A stretch of 13,433 bases of DNA. Origin: DATKWV01 sp035529405 (GTDB lineage Bacteria > Planctomycetota > Phycisphaerae > Sedimentisphaerales > Anaerobacaceae). A program made the position numbers and the translations under genes. Below the pieces are notes generated by a model. The model ran no database searches. It saw only the letters and a program-made list of their open reading frames with translations, and was not told the DNA's origin. Shown here in pieces: positions 5,936 to 12,989 of the stretch. How positions within the stretch are numbered: the first letter of the stretch is position 1; each line of letters begins with the position of its first letter. The DNA lies in NCBI GenBank assembly GCA_035529405.1, contig DATKWV010000050.1, forward strand, positions 1-13,433. Reading direction: 5' to 3'.

Positions 5936-7702
5936 ATGCAATCTACTTCAAATGCCAAAATTCCGGATACTATCGATAGTGGCGTAGCAAAAAACGACGT
6001 GCGTTTTGGCCAATTACTCATCTCCAAGGGCCTGCTTACGCGCGACCAGTTGACCGAAGTCCTCAAGCAGCAGCAGGAGCAGGGCGGCCGGGTCGGCGAA
6101 ATATTACGGCGCCTCAATCTCATAAGTGAAGAAAACATTACCGTTGCGCTGGCCGAACTTCTGTCGCTGGAATACGTCGGTCTCGGTGACACGGACGACA
6201 TTGATATGAATGTCGCCAGGCTCTTGCCCGAAAGCGTGGCAAAGCGGTTCTGTCTTATCTCTATTCGCGAAGAAGAAGGTAAAATCGTTGTTGCCATGGC
6301 TGACCCGCTTGACGTTATTGCCATAGATACGATTACACTGAAGATAAAGCGCGAGATTAAAGTTGTTGTCAGCTCGACACACCAGATTAAGCGCGCCATA
6401 GAACTGATTTACCACGGCTCGGATGTCGAAGAACAGAATCTTCGTGACCTTGTAAAGACCGAAGTTGACAAAGAGCAAAAAAGCCAGCAGTTCGAGGACC
6501 TGGGCGTCGAGGAAGAATCTGCCACAAGAGCGCCGGTTATTCGCTTTGTGGATTTGCTCCTGAGCCAGGCTGTAAAAAGCAGGGCCAGCGATATTCATAT
6601 AGAGCCGCAGGAGCGGTCAATGATGATTCGAATGCGGATTGACGGGGTTCTTCGTAATATGGTGCCTCCCGCCAAGGGTATGCAGTCGGCGATAGTTACC
6701 AGAATCAAGATTCTTTCGGAGATGGATATCGCCGAGCGAAGGCTGCCGCAGGACGGCAGGTTCAAGATGAAAACATCCGGCAGGGATATAGATGTGCGTG
6801 TTTCGGTTATCCCCACCATATACGGCGAAAAAGTTGTTATGCGAATTCTCGATGCTGCGGCGATAAACCATAATATAGACCAGCTTGGGTTTGAACCGCA
6901 GCTTCTTGAGGAATTCAAACACATATTAGCCAGGCCGTACGGTGTTATAATCGTCACAGGCCCCACCGGAAGCGGCAAAAGCACTACCTTGTATTCGGCC
7001 CTGAATTATCTCAAGGACCCTGCAAAAAATATCACAACGGTCGAGGACCCTGTGGAATACCGTCTTGAGGGCATCAACCAGATACAGGTCAAACAGGAAA
7101 TTGATTTGGGTTTTGCCACGTGCCTGAGAGCCATTTTAAGGCAGGACCCCGATATAATACTCGTGGGCGAGGTTCGTGACAAAGAGACAGTGGATATTGT
7201 AATAAAAGCCTCATTGACCGGGCACCTGGTTCTGAGCACCTTCCATACCAACGACGCCGCCAGCGCTATAAGCAGGTTGATTTACATGGGTGTGGAATCA
7301 TATTTGCTGGCGTCGTCACTGAACTTGATAGTTGCCCAGCGGCTGGTGAGGAAAATCTGCGACAACTGCAGGGAAACGGTCAGTCCGGACCCCGAGATAC
7401 TCAAGCGGCTGGATATTTCACCGGAAAAGGCAAAAGAAACGGTTTTTTATAAGGGACGCGGCTGTAAGAGCTGCAAGGACACAGGTTATTGGGGCAGGCT
7501 GCCTATTTTTGAATTTCTCGTTATCGACAACGATATACGGGAAAAACTTGTTGCAGGGTACGGTGAATCGAAAATAAGGGCACTATCACGAGAAAAAGGT
7601 TACGGCAGCTTATTTGAAAGCGCCCTGAATAAACTCACGCAGGGACTGACCACAGCCGAAGAAGTTCTAAGGGTAACCTTTACCGAAAATGTAAAAGCTT
7701 AG
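5936..7702 (+). CDS. Type IV pilus/type II secretion assembly ATPase (PilB/GspE family)
   Basis: This 588-residue hexameric ATPase would power fibre assembly at the inner membrane through the platform protein encoded next. The N-terminal 80 residues form an MshEN/T2SSE_N-like domain. Residues 23-46 match RLGxxLxxxGx6LxxxLxxQ; a second copy at 52-75 is degenerate. The catalytic domain has Walker A GPTGSGKST (342-350), the Asp box VEDPVEY (369-375), Walker B DPDIILVGEVRD (404-415) and the His box STFHTNDA (434-441). Two Cys pairs (CDNC 475-478, CKSC 510-513) form the zinc-binding module of assembly ATPases, which argues against a PilT retraction motor. Start ATG 5936 follows GAAGAGG by 6 nt and directly abuts the TGA of a 5-codon ORF begun at 5918. 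PilB and GspE cannot be told apart from sequence alone; the linked PilM-like gene favours a pilus-type system. Confidence 0.95.
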   Translation: MQSTSNAKIPDTIDSGVAKNDVRFGQLLISKGLLTRDQLTEVLKQQQEQGGRVGEILRRLNLISEENITVALAELLSLEYVGLGDTDDIDMNVARLLPESVAKRFCLISIREEEGKIVVAMADPLDVIAIDTITLKIKREIKVVVSSTHQIKRAIELIYHGSDVEEQNLRDLVKTEVDKEQKSQQFEDLGVEEESATRAPVIRFVDLLLSQAVKSRASDIHIEPQERSMMIRMRIDGVLRNMVPPAKGMQSAIVTRIKILSEMDIAERRLPQDGRFKMKTSGRDIDVRVSVIPTIYGEKVVMRILDAAAINHNIDQLGFEPQLLEEFKHILARPYGVIIVTGPTGSGKSTTLYSALNYLKDPAKNITTVEDPVEYRLEGINQIQVKQEIDLGFATCLRAILRQDPDIILVGEVRDKETVDIVIKASLTGHLVLSTFHTNDAASAISRLIYMGVESYLLASSLNLIVAQRLVRKICDNCRETVSPDPEILKRLDISPEKAKETVFYKGRGCKSCKDTGYWGRLPIFEFLVIDNDIREKLVAGYGESKIRALSREKGYGSLFESALNKLTQGLTTAEEVLRVTFTENVKA

Positions 7703-7737
7703 ACATATGTTTGAAAAACGCAGTCAGGTTTGGCTCA

Positions 7738-8952
7738 ATGAACAGCTTTAAGTATATTGCCCGTGACCCGTCGGGAGTAAAAAAGCAGGGCATCAGACAA
7801 GCCGGCTCTGCCAATGATGCGCTTGGCTGGCTTCGCGAACAGAGCCTTACACCTGTATCGGTAAAAGAAATTTCCGTGGACATTGATAAATCCAACCGTA
7901 AATCATCCCGGTGGAGACGCTGCATCAAATCGTCGGACCTTTCCGCGTTTTGCTGGCAGATGATGACCATGGTAGAGGGCGGTATTCCGGTTACGACGGC
8001 CTTAGATACGATAAGTCAGGAGATGGAAAATCCGCAGCTTCGGCAGGTCCTGCGCCGGATTCTCCAAAAGATGCAGAAAGGCCAGGCTTTTTCAGAATGT
8101 ATTTCGGAGTATCCGAAGGTCTTTAACCGTTTGTGTTGTGCAATTATACTGGCGGGAGAAACAAGCGGTGATTTGGCCGACGCACTCTTGAGGCTGGCAA
8201 CTTATTTTGACAATCGGGACAGGTTATCCAGAAAAATTAAATCAGCAATGGCATACCCGGCTTTTGCGTTCGGGGTTATTGTTCTGATAGTAATATTTAT
8301 AATGGCCTTTATTGTGCCGCGGTTTCGCACCATATTCGACCAGATGGGCGGCGAGATGCCGGCTGTCACACAGGCTTTTATGAGCCTTTACGATGTGCTT
8401 GGCCATAACATTATCTATATCATTGCTTTTGTGGTGGTGATGGCGGTTTCCGGTATTCTTGTCTGTTCAAAAACGCGAAAGGGACATTACTTGTTCAGCA
8501 AAATTACCCTTGGTATTCCTCTGCTTGGCAAGGTGTTCAGCCAGGCATTCCTTGCGATATTCTGCAGGACCATGTCCACATTGCTGGCTGCGGGGGTCTC
8601 GGTGCTTGATGTATTCAACATTCTTTCTGCTATGGCAGGAAACGATATTATAAGGGACGCTATAATCAAAACACGCGAGCGTATTATCGAGGGTTCGAAC
8701 ATTTCCGGCAGTATGAGTACGACGGGATTCTTCCCGAACAGCGTGGTGAAAATGATAGAGGTGGGCGAGGGAAGCGGTTCGCTATCCAAGGTGCTGGATA
8801 AAACCGCTGATTATTATGAACGGAGGGTAGATTCCACAATAGGCACCGTTGTGAGCCTGCTTGAGCCTGTAATGATTGTAATAGTTGGCGCGATTGTTAC
8901 GGTGGTAGTCGTCGCATTGTACTTACCTATTTTCTCAATGTCGGATATCTGA
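7738..8952 (+). CDS. Inner-membrane platform protein (PilC/GspF family)
   Basis: This is a 404-residue polytopic protein on which the ATPase acts to insert pilins. It has the duplicated T2SSF architecture. Repeat one contains FCWQMMTMVEGGIP (71-84) and AGETSGDL (139-146). Repeat two contains FCRTMSTLLAAGVS (275-288) and EVGEGSGSL (341-349). Membrane segments are near 174-194, 223-243 and 376-398, the usual three. The family's LEPVMI motif is at 375-380. I chose ATG 7738 because MNSFKYIARDPSG matches the standard family N-terminus. An upstream in-frame TTG at 7711 would add nine residues and is less likely. The gene starts 35 nt after the ATPase stop, and the two belong to one operon. Confidence 0.95.
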   Translation: MNSFKYIARDPSGVKKQGIRQAGSANDALGWLREQSLTPVSVKEISVDIDKSNRKSSRWRRCIKSSDLSAFCWQMMTMVEGGIPVTTALDTISQEMENPQLRQVLRRILQKMQKGQAFSECISEYPKVFNRLCCAIILAGETSGDLADALLRLATYFDNRDRLSRKIKSAMAYPAFAFGVIVLIVIFIMAFIVPRFRTIFDQMGGEMPAVTQAFMSLYDVLGHNIIYIIAFVVVMAVSGILVCSKTRKGHYLFSKITLGIPLLGKVFSQAFLAIFCRTMSTLLAAGVSVLDVFNILSAMAGNDIIRDAIIKTRERIIEGSNISGSMSTTGFFPNSVVKMIEVGEGSGSLSKVLDKTADYYERRVDSTIGTVVSLLEPVMIVIVGAIVTVVVVALYLPIFSMSDI

Positions 8953-9080
8953 AATGCTGCCGGATGGCCAAACGGACGGGAAAAATTGAAAAAAGTGATA
9001 CAGTTACCTCCGAATTTAGCCGATGGGGTGATAGTCAGTCAACTATTGTGAATGTAAAGACCATTTTTAGGAGAAAACAA
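8953..9080 (+). other. 128-nt spacer before the pilin gene
   Basis: The pilin frame stays open upstream to an ATG at 8964, which would add 39 residues before the prepilin leader. That extension (MAKRTGKIEKS...) is hydrophilic and would make an abnormally long leader. I therefore treat the stretch as an untranslated leader ending in a strong AGGAG site (9069-9073). I see no good promoter or terminator here. Confidence 0.55.
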
Positions 9081-9482
9081 ATGAAAAGCAGAAGAGGTTT
9101 TACATTGATTGAGCTGATGGTGGTAATCCTTATTGTGGGGATTCTTGCTGCAGTATCAGTGCCGATTATGCGAGGCAGAATCGATGCGGCAAAGTGGTCG
9201 GAAGGCAAGGCAATGGCCGGCAGCCTGGCAACGTCCATACGCGCCTATGCTGCCGAGCGAGGCAGCTTCGGATATTCGAACCCCACGCTTATTCAGTTGG
9301 GATTTGCAACCACCGACCTGCAGGGAACCTACTTTAATGCCTCAAATTACAACTGGACCAGCTCGTATGCGGGAGACCCGCCTGTTTTGAACTATACCAT
9401 AACCGTCACCGCACCTGCCGGTATCAGCACACCTTCTAAAGTTACTTTGGACCAGTCCGGCAAATGGACCGAGACTCCTTAG
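9081..9482 (+). CDS. Type IV pilin / major pseudopilin-like protein (PilA/GspG type)
   Basis: This is a 133-residue fibre subunit. The prepilin leader MKSRRG is followed by FTLIELMVVILIVGILAAV. It has Gly at -1, Phe at +1 and Glu at +5, the canonical PilD processing and assembly signature, then the hydrophobic alpha-1 helix. The globular part is small (about 100 residues), has no cysteines (so no disulfide-bounded loop) and ends in an aromatic/Thr-rich beta region. ATG 9081 is chosen because AGGAG lies 7 nt upstream and the leader length is normal; an in-frame ATG at 8964 is rejected. It is the only pilin here with a fully canonical motif and a small globular domain, so it is probably the main subunit. 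Whether the fibre is a pilus or a secretion pseudopilus cannot be decided. Confidence 0.9.
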   Translation: MKSRRGFTLIELMVVILIVGILAAVSVPIMRGRIDAAKWSEGKAMAGSLATSIRAYAAERGSFGYSNPTLIQLGFATTDLQGTYFNASNYNWTSSYAGDPPVLNYTITVTAPAGISTPSKVTLDQSGKWTETP

Positions 9483-9557
9483 AAGTGCTGGTGATGTTAT
9501 GGGAATGTCTGGGCACCGCTGAGCACACATTTTATAGCACAAGCGGGGAGGTGTGAG

Positions 9558-10100
9558 ATGACTATTAGACCACGCAGGTTTGCCTCTGCAGCGGCCCTGA
9601 TTGAAGTTATGGTTGCTATGGTCGTATTGGCTGTAGCCGCCCTGGGGGCTTTAAGCTATCAGTACCACGCCGCCGCCCAGGTCAGAACCGCAGATAAACA
9701 AATAACGGGTACACAAATTGCCCGGCTGGTACTTGAAGACTGGAAAAGTACGGGCGGCGCAGTTGCCTACGACCCGGCCTGCCTGGGGCTGGGATTTGTG
9801 ACCGTCTTTCCTGAAGAAAACCACGTTGACCATACAGGCGGACATCTCGGTTCCAAGCTGTATATTCTCAAGGTCGATGGCAAACTTGTGCTCACGGCGC
9901 TGAGCTACAGAGACATTGCCCGCGATGACACGTCTGCAATGACTCTTAGAGAATTAACGGTTGTCGCACAGGCTGGAGATGATTTTACTTCGTCGGATTT
10001 GTCTTTCGACTCTGGTGAATCATTTTATGCGCAGCAATTGTCGCAGGTTGCACCTGTGCGGATGACCAGCTATGTAAGAATTGATGCATCGAGCGGTTAG
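9558..10100 (+). CDS. Minor (pseudo)pilin, PilV/GspI-like, with a variant cleavage site
   Basis: The protein has 180 residues. Its N-terminus MTIRPRRFASAAALIEVMVAM contains the pilin hydrophobic helix, with Glu in the +5 position (ALIEV). Counting back from this Glu puts Ala, not the near-invariant Gly, at -1, and Ala at +1. The helix continues VVLAVAALGALSYQYHAA, then AQVRTADKQITGTQIARLVLEDW, typical of PilV/GspI proteins. Such proteins sit at the fibre tip and help start assembly. The start ATG 9558 has a strong GGGAGG ribosome site about 7-8 nt upstream. The gene is 75 nt after the pilin stop; its stop overlaps the region where the next gene could start. The family call is good; processing by prepilin peptidase is uncertain. 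Confidence 0.85.
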   Translation: MTIRPRRFASAAALIEVMVAMVVLAVAALGALSYQYHAAAQVRTADKQITGTQIARLVLEDWKSTGGAVAYDPACLGLGFVTVFPEENHVDHTGGHLGSKLYILKVDGKLVLTALSYRDIARDDTSAMTLRELTVVAQAGDDFTSSDLSFDSGESFYAQQLSQVAPVRMTSYVRIDASSG

Positions 10101-10122
10101 GCCGTTTGACCTGGAATACTGT

Positions 10123-10803
10123 ATGCAGAATTCGAAATCCAAATTTCTTCCGGGCTTTACGCTGGTCGAGCTGGTTGTCGGCATGACTGTCGGCACAATC
10201 GTGATTCTGTCAACGGGTGTTTTGCTTGTCAGCGGCCACCGTGCCTGGCGGCGAACTTATGACTCGGTCAACAAAAAAATAATACACCAGGCTGATTTGG
10301 CTGCAACGGTCTTCGGGTCAGTGGCAAGAAAGGCCAACCGTCTCGATTACAAACTGTACAATATCAGCGGGCCTGACTTTATTCCTGCACTGGGACAGGA
10401 CTTGCAGCCGCAAGAGGTGGTTTTTGGCGATGCGGTGGAGTTCAGATACTGGGACGTTGAGCTTGACAAAAACGACAGCCACAAAGTCATGGATGTTACA
10501 AAACCGGCTACAGCTTATGCACTTTTTTACCTCGATGGCGACATACTGAAAGTTGACTACGGCCCCTATCCTCCCGGCGCGGTATCGGACGGGGGCGGCA
10601 TGAGAAATACCGGGAACGTAACCACGGTGGCTCTTGCAGAAAACGTATCAAATGACGCTGATTGCCGGCCTTTCAGCCACACCACCGTCAACGGTGTGGG
10701 ACAGGGCAGCGTACGCGTTAACATAACGCTGGTGGACCCGGACGATAACGATACCGCCAGGATAGAAACAGCAGCATTGCTGCACAATGTCTGGCCCCGA
10801 TAA
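10123..10803 (+). CDS. Minor (pseudo)pilin, PilW/GspJ-like
   Basis: This is a 226-residue prepilin with leader MQNSKSKFLPG, then FTLVELVVGMTVGTIVILSTG: Gly at -1, Phe +1, Glu +5. The remaining ~190 residues are beta-rich, with VVFGDAVEFRYWDVELDKN and YALFYLDGDILKVDYGP, and resemble PilW/GspJ-type tip subunits. ATG 10123 gives an 11-residue leader. In-frame ATG 10084 or TTG 10081 would overlap the preceding gene and give a 24-25-residue leader. Ribosome sites are weak for all three, so translation may be coupled to the upstream gene. Its place after a PilV/GspI-like and before a PilX/GspK-like gene matches the I-J-K order of minor pseudopilin operons. Confidence 0.85.
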   Translation: MQNSKSKFLPGFTLVELVVGMTVGTIVILSTGVLLVSGHRAWRRTYDSVNKKIIHQADLAATVFGSVARKANRLDYKLYNISGPDFIPALGQDLQPQEVVFGDAVEFRYWDVELDKNDSHKVMDVTKPATAYALFYLDGDILKVDYGPYPPGAVSDGGGMRNTGNVTTVALAENVSNDADCRPFSHTTVNGVGQGSVRVNITLVDPDDNDTARIETAALLHNVWPR

Positions 10804-10854
10804 CAGGCGCATACCGCCGAGCCCGAAGGCCCAGGTTGTGTGCGAAGAATACAA

Positions 10855-12618
10855 ATGCGAAGTATTAAATCTTTTAAGCGCGGCTTTGTACTTGTTCTGG
10901 TGGTGACGGCGCTGGTTATTTTAACTGCCCTGGGGGCAGGAATACTTTCTGCTGCATACGGAGCCAGGCATCGGGCGATTCGCGCAAAAAGCGAGGCAGC
11001 AGCAATGACTGTTGCCGAGGCAGCCTGCGAACAGGCCGTTTATTGGATGAGCCGCCAGCGCGATGTGCTGGACGCTCTGGAAAAATCCGTCCCCGGCAGC
11101 AGCGGTACATTATATCTGCCCGAGGGTTACTCTGACTATAACATCGGACTTTTCTCATTTATCGGCTGCCGACCCGTGTACAGCGTCGTCTGTCACGGCT
11201 ACAGCGGTGCATTCGGCAGAACAGTGGATGTAAAAATCATGCAGGGCATAGGCGGCTGGGAGTCAACTCACACAATTCCCATAAGTGCCACACAGGCTGT
11301 TTCCTGGCCGGTCACGGCCTCCGAATCCATCTGCATGCCGGTCGGCGTGCACAAACTGCACGATTATCCCGATATGCGGGACATATATATAACGGGAACA
11401 CCCACATTCGAGGATATGGTCTCGGTGGCAGAGTCACGCAATACCTACGCCGGCATCGACAAATATGCCGATGTAATGACCTGTTTTCAGGGCGGTATCT
11501 ATTTTGACCAGCCGCAAAGCAAGGTTACCGACTATTCTGCGGTTCAGTTGAAAATCGACCGTTTCAGAAATGCCACTAAGTCCGCTTTCATATTCAGGCC
11601 TGTTGCCACCGCACCAGGACTTCAAAGGCCGCATCCGGCTGTTCACCTTGAATTTTTCGTTCAAAACGGTATCGGCAAGGTTCGCATAACAAATAATTGC
11701 ACGGTTCGCGGCTTCCAAAGATTTGATACTGGCGTTACCTATGACTATAAAGTCAATCGTACAGGAACACCGGAATATCAGAAATACGATATTTACGCTT
11801 ATCACATAAGGTCTGAAAATGCCGACAGCACCGGCGAAAGGGCTGTTTATCGTATCGAGGATACGTATGTCAGGCAATCCTGCGCCGGCGCCGAATCCAA
11901 ACCGGGCGGACAGATTTTTGTCGATGGAAACGTTATTATCGGCAGCGGCGAGGTATCTGCAGGAGGGATTTTGTGGGACACGGTTGCGGGCAGAATAACC
12001 GTTGCCGCAACCGGCAATATCTGGATAGCAAATTCGATTACAGTTGACGGCCAGCACGATGCCGACGGCAGAGTCTCATTGAATAACCCCCATGCCCTCG
12101 GACTTGTTGCCCAGGGTGTAATCAAGGTTGTTGACCCGGGTATGAGCGATTACAGCTATGTCGATGATAAACCTGTTGAGCCTGTACATTTTGTATATGT
12201 TCCCATAGCTATAGCGGACCAGCAGACAAAGGACAAGGATAAGGATAAGGACAAGGACAAGGATAAGGACAAGGACAAGGATGAAGACAATCACCTGAGA
12301 CATTTGCCGAGCCCGATGGTGATTGAGGCTGCCATGACTGTCGGCGGCGGCGGATGGGGAGCCGAAAATGTCGGCCAAAGAAAAAACACCGGCACATCTT
12401 ATGACCAGCTTATTGTCACAGGAAGTATCACCGAAGCCGTAAGCGGCCTGGTGGGAACCGCCCCGCCTTTGTGGCTGCCAAATATTCGAAACGGTTACAC
12501 AAAACATTATTACTTCGACAAGCGACTGCTGGAAGGTATTTTGCCGGGCAATATATGGCTGCAGGGCAAGTTTATTCCCGCGCCGGCCGGCTGGCGCGAC
12601 TATCGCCCGAGCAGTTGA
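10855..12618 (+). CDS. Large PilX/GspK-like pilus assembly protein with a Lys-Asp repeat
   Basis: This 587-residue protein starts MRSIKSFKRG followed by FVLVLVVTALVILTALGAG: Gly -1 and Phe +1 as in prepilins, but no Glu at +5, as is usual for PilX and GspK proteins at the fibre tip. It is much larger than a normal PilX (about 200 residues). The region at about 350-400 reads like a turn-rich beta-solenoid (GQIFVDGNVIIGSG, then GRITVAATGNIWIANSITVDG). Residues 459-476 are nine Lys-Asp pairs, followed by Glu-Asp. A Gly-rich segment (VGGGGWGAENVG) and a C-terminal domain rich in Trp/Tyr follow. ATG 10855 has GAAGAA about 5 nt upstream; an in-frame GTG at 10840 would add five residues. It is likely surface-exposed and initiates or caps the fibre; a binding role for the solenoid is inference. 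Confidence 0.8.
   Translation: MRSIKSFKRGFVLVLVVTALVILTALGAGILSAAYGARHRAIRAKSEAAAMTVAEAACEQAVYWMSRQRDVLDALEKSVPGSSGTLYLPEGYSDYNIGLFSFIGCRPVYSVVCHGYSGAFGRTVDVKIMQGIGGWESTHTIPISATQAVSWPVTASESICMPVGVHKLHDYPDMRDIYITGTPTFEDMVSVAESRNTYAGIDKYADVMTCFQGGIYFDQPQSKVTDYSAVQLKIDRFRNATKSAFIFRPVATAPGLQRPHPAVHLEFFVQNGIGKVRITNNCTVRGFQRFDTGVTYDYKVNRTGTPEYQKYDIYAYHIRSENADSTGERAVYRIEDTYVRQSCAGAESKPGGQIFVDGNVIIGSGEVSAGGILWDTVAGRITVAATGNIWIANSITVDGQHDADGRVSLNNPHALGLVAQGVIKVVDPGMSDYSYVDDKPVEPVHFVYVPIAIADQQTKDKDKDKDKDKDKDKDKDEDNHLRHLPSPMVIEAAMTVGGGGWGAENVGQRKNTGTSYDQLIVTGSITEAVSGLVGTAPPLWLPNIRNGYTKHYYFDKRLLEGILPGNIWLQGKFIPAPAGWRDYRPSS
12229..12282 (+). repeat. Hexanucleotide tandem repeat (AAGGAY)x9 encoding (Lys-Asp)9
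   Basis: Nine in-frame copies of AAGGAC/AAGGAT run without interruption. The last six form two perfect copies of an 18-bp unit (12247-12264 and 12265-12282), a sign of recent duplication. Gain or loss of units keeps the reading frame. A degenerate tenth pair (GAAGAC) follows at 12283-12288. Confidence 0.95.
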
Positions 12619-12862
12619 AAAACGATTTCCCCATTGTTACTAACAAACCCACTTTAGCCGCCCTGATACAGGTCCTATAAAGCCCGAATATCCGGTTTAA
12701 GGCCTTTCTGTCGATTTTGTTTTGGTTTTTTTGACACAGGTACCACAGCCTTCCCGGCCTGACCTGAAATCAATTATACGGTGTTATAACGTGTTTTCTG
12801 CCTGCCGGGGCGGTATTATCGGTCGAAGGCCGCGCTTTTACGGATATTGGTGTTTCTGAATG

Positions 12863-12884
12863 ACCGGTTAATCCCCCACCGGTT
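12863..12884. repeat. ACCGGTT direct repeat that can also fold as a hairpin
   Basis: ACCGGTT occurs at 12863-12869 and 12878-12884. Because ACCGGT is self-complementary, the two copies can pair across a C-rich loop (TAATCCCCC). It could be a paired operator or a transcript hairpin; no T-run follows directly. Confidence 0.4.
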
Positions 12885-12904
12885 CCATAGTGCGATTTGT
12901 GAAT

Positions 12905-12921
12905 AAAACAGCTGTTTTTTT
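12905..12921. promoter_or_regulatory. Perfect 14-bp palindrome with T7 run upstream of pilM
   Basis: AAAACAGCTGTTTT (12905-12918) is a perfect palindrome with no spacer, extended by further T to 12921. With no loop it would make a poor terminator (though A-rich stem/T-tail bidirectional termination is conceivable), and its symmetry suits a dimeric regulator site about 70 nt before pilM. Confidence 0.3.
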
Positions 12922-12989
12922 AAGCCGATAAATTGACTTGAGAGCTTGATACTATTGCGCTTATACGACATGTGCATTGGTGTATGCTG

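Larger units (their letters stand above)
12619..12989 (+). other. 371-nt non-coding region between the PilX-like gene and pilM
   Basis: I see no plausible gene. It contains a small AT-rich hairpin TTGTT/AACAA (12634-12646), a T-rich tract (12698-12732) preceded by weak dyads that might end the upstream operon, an ACCGGTT repeat (12863-12884), and a 14-bp palindrome with T7 (12905-12921). A TTGACT box at 12933 lacks a well-spaced -10 partner. This gap breaks what would otherwise be one continuous pilus operon. Confidence 0.65.

Noticed and set aside
5779..6399. 206-codon minus-strand frame over the start of the ATPase gene
   Set aside because: Ser/Thr-rich low-complexity translation opposite a strongly recognised MshEN/ATPase gene; a shadow.
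7707..7751. 14-codon ORF overlapping the start of the platform gene
   Set aside because: Too short, no clear ribosome site, no leader-peptide features.
8964..9080. 39-codon upstream extension of the pilin frame
   Set aside because: Strong AGGAG at 9069 and a normal prepilin leader from ATG 9081 make the longer protein unlikely.
12076..12507. Minus-strand open frame with a hydrophobic Leu/Val repeat
   Set aside because: It is the antisense reading of the AAGGAY repeat; the long + strand PilX-like gene explains the region, and no ribosome site or homology supports it.
12731..12790. TTGACA at 12731 with a TATAAC at 12785 as a promoter
   Set aside because: The spacing (about 48 nt) is far too long, and no -10-like box lies 16-18 nt downstream.
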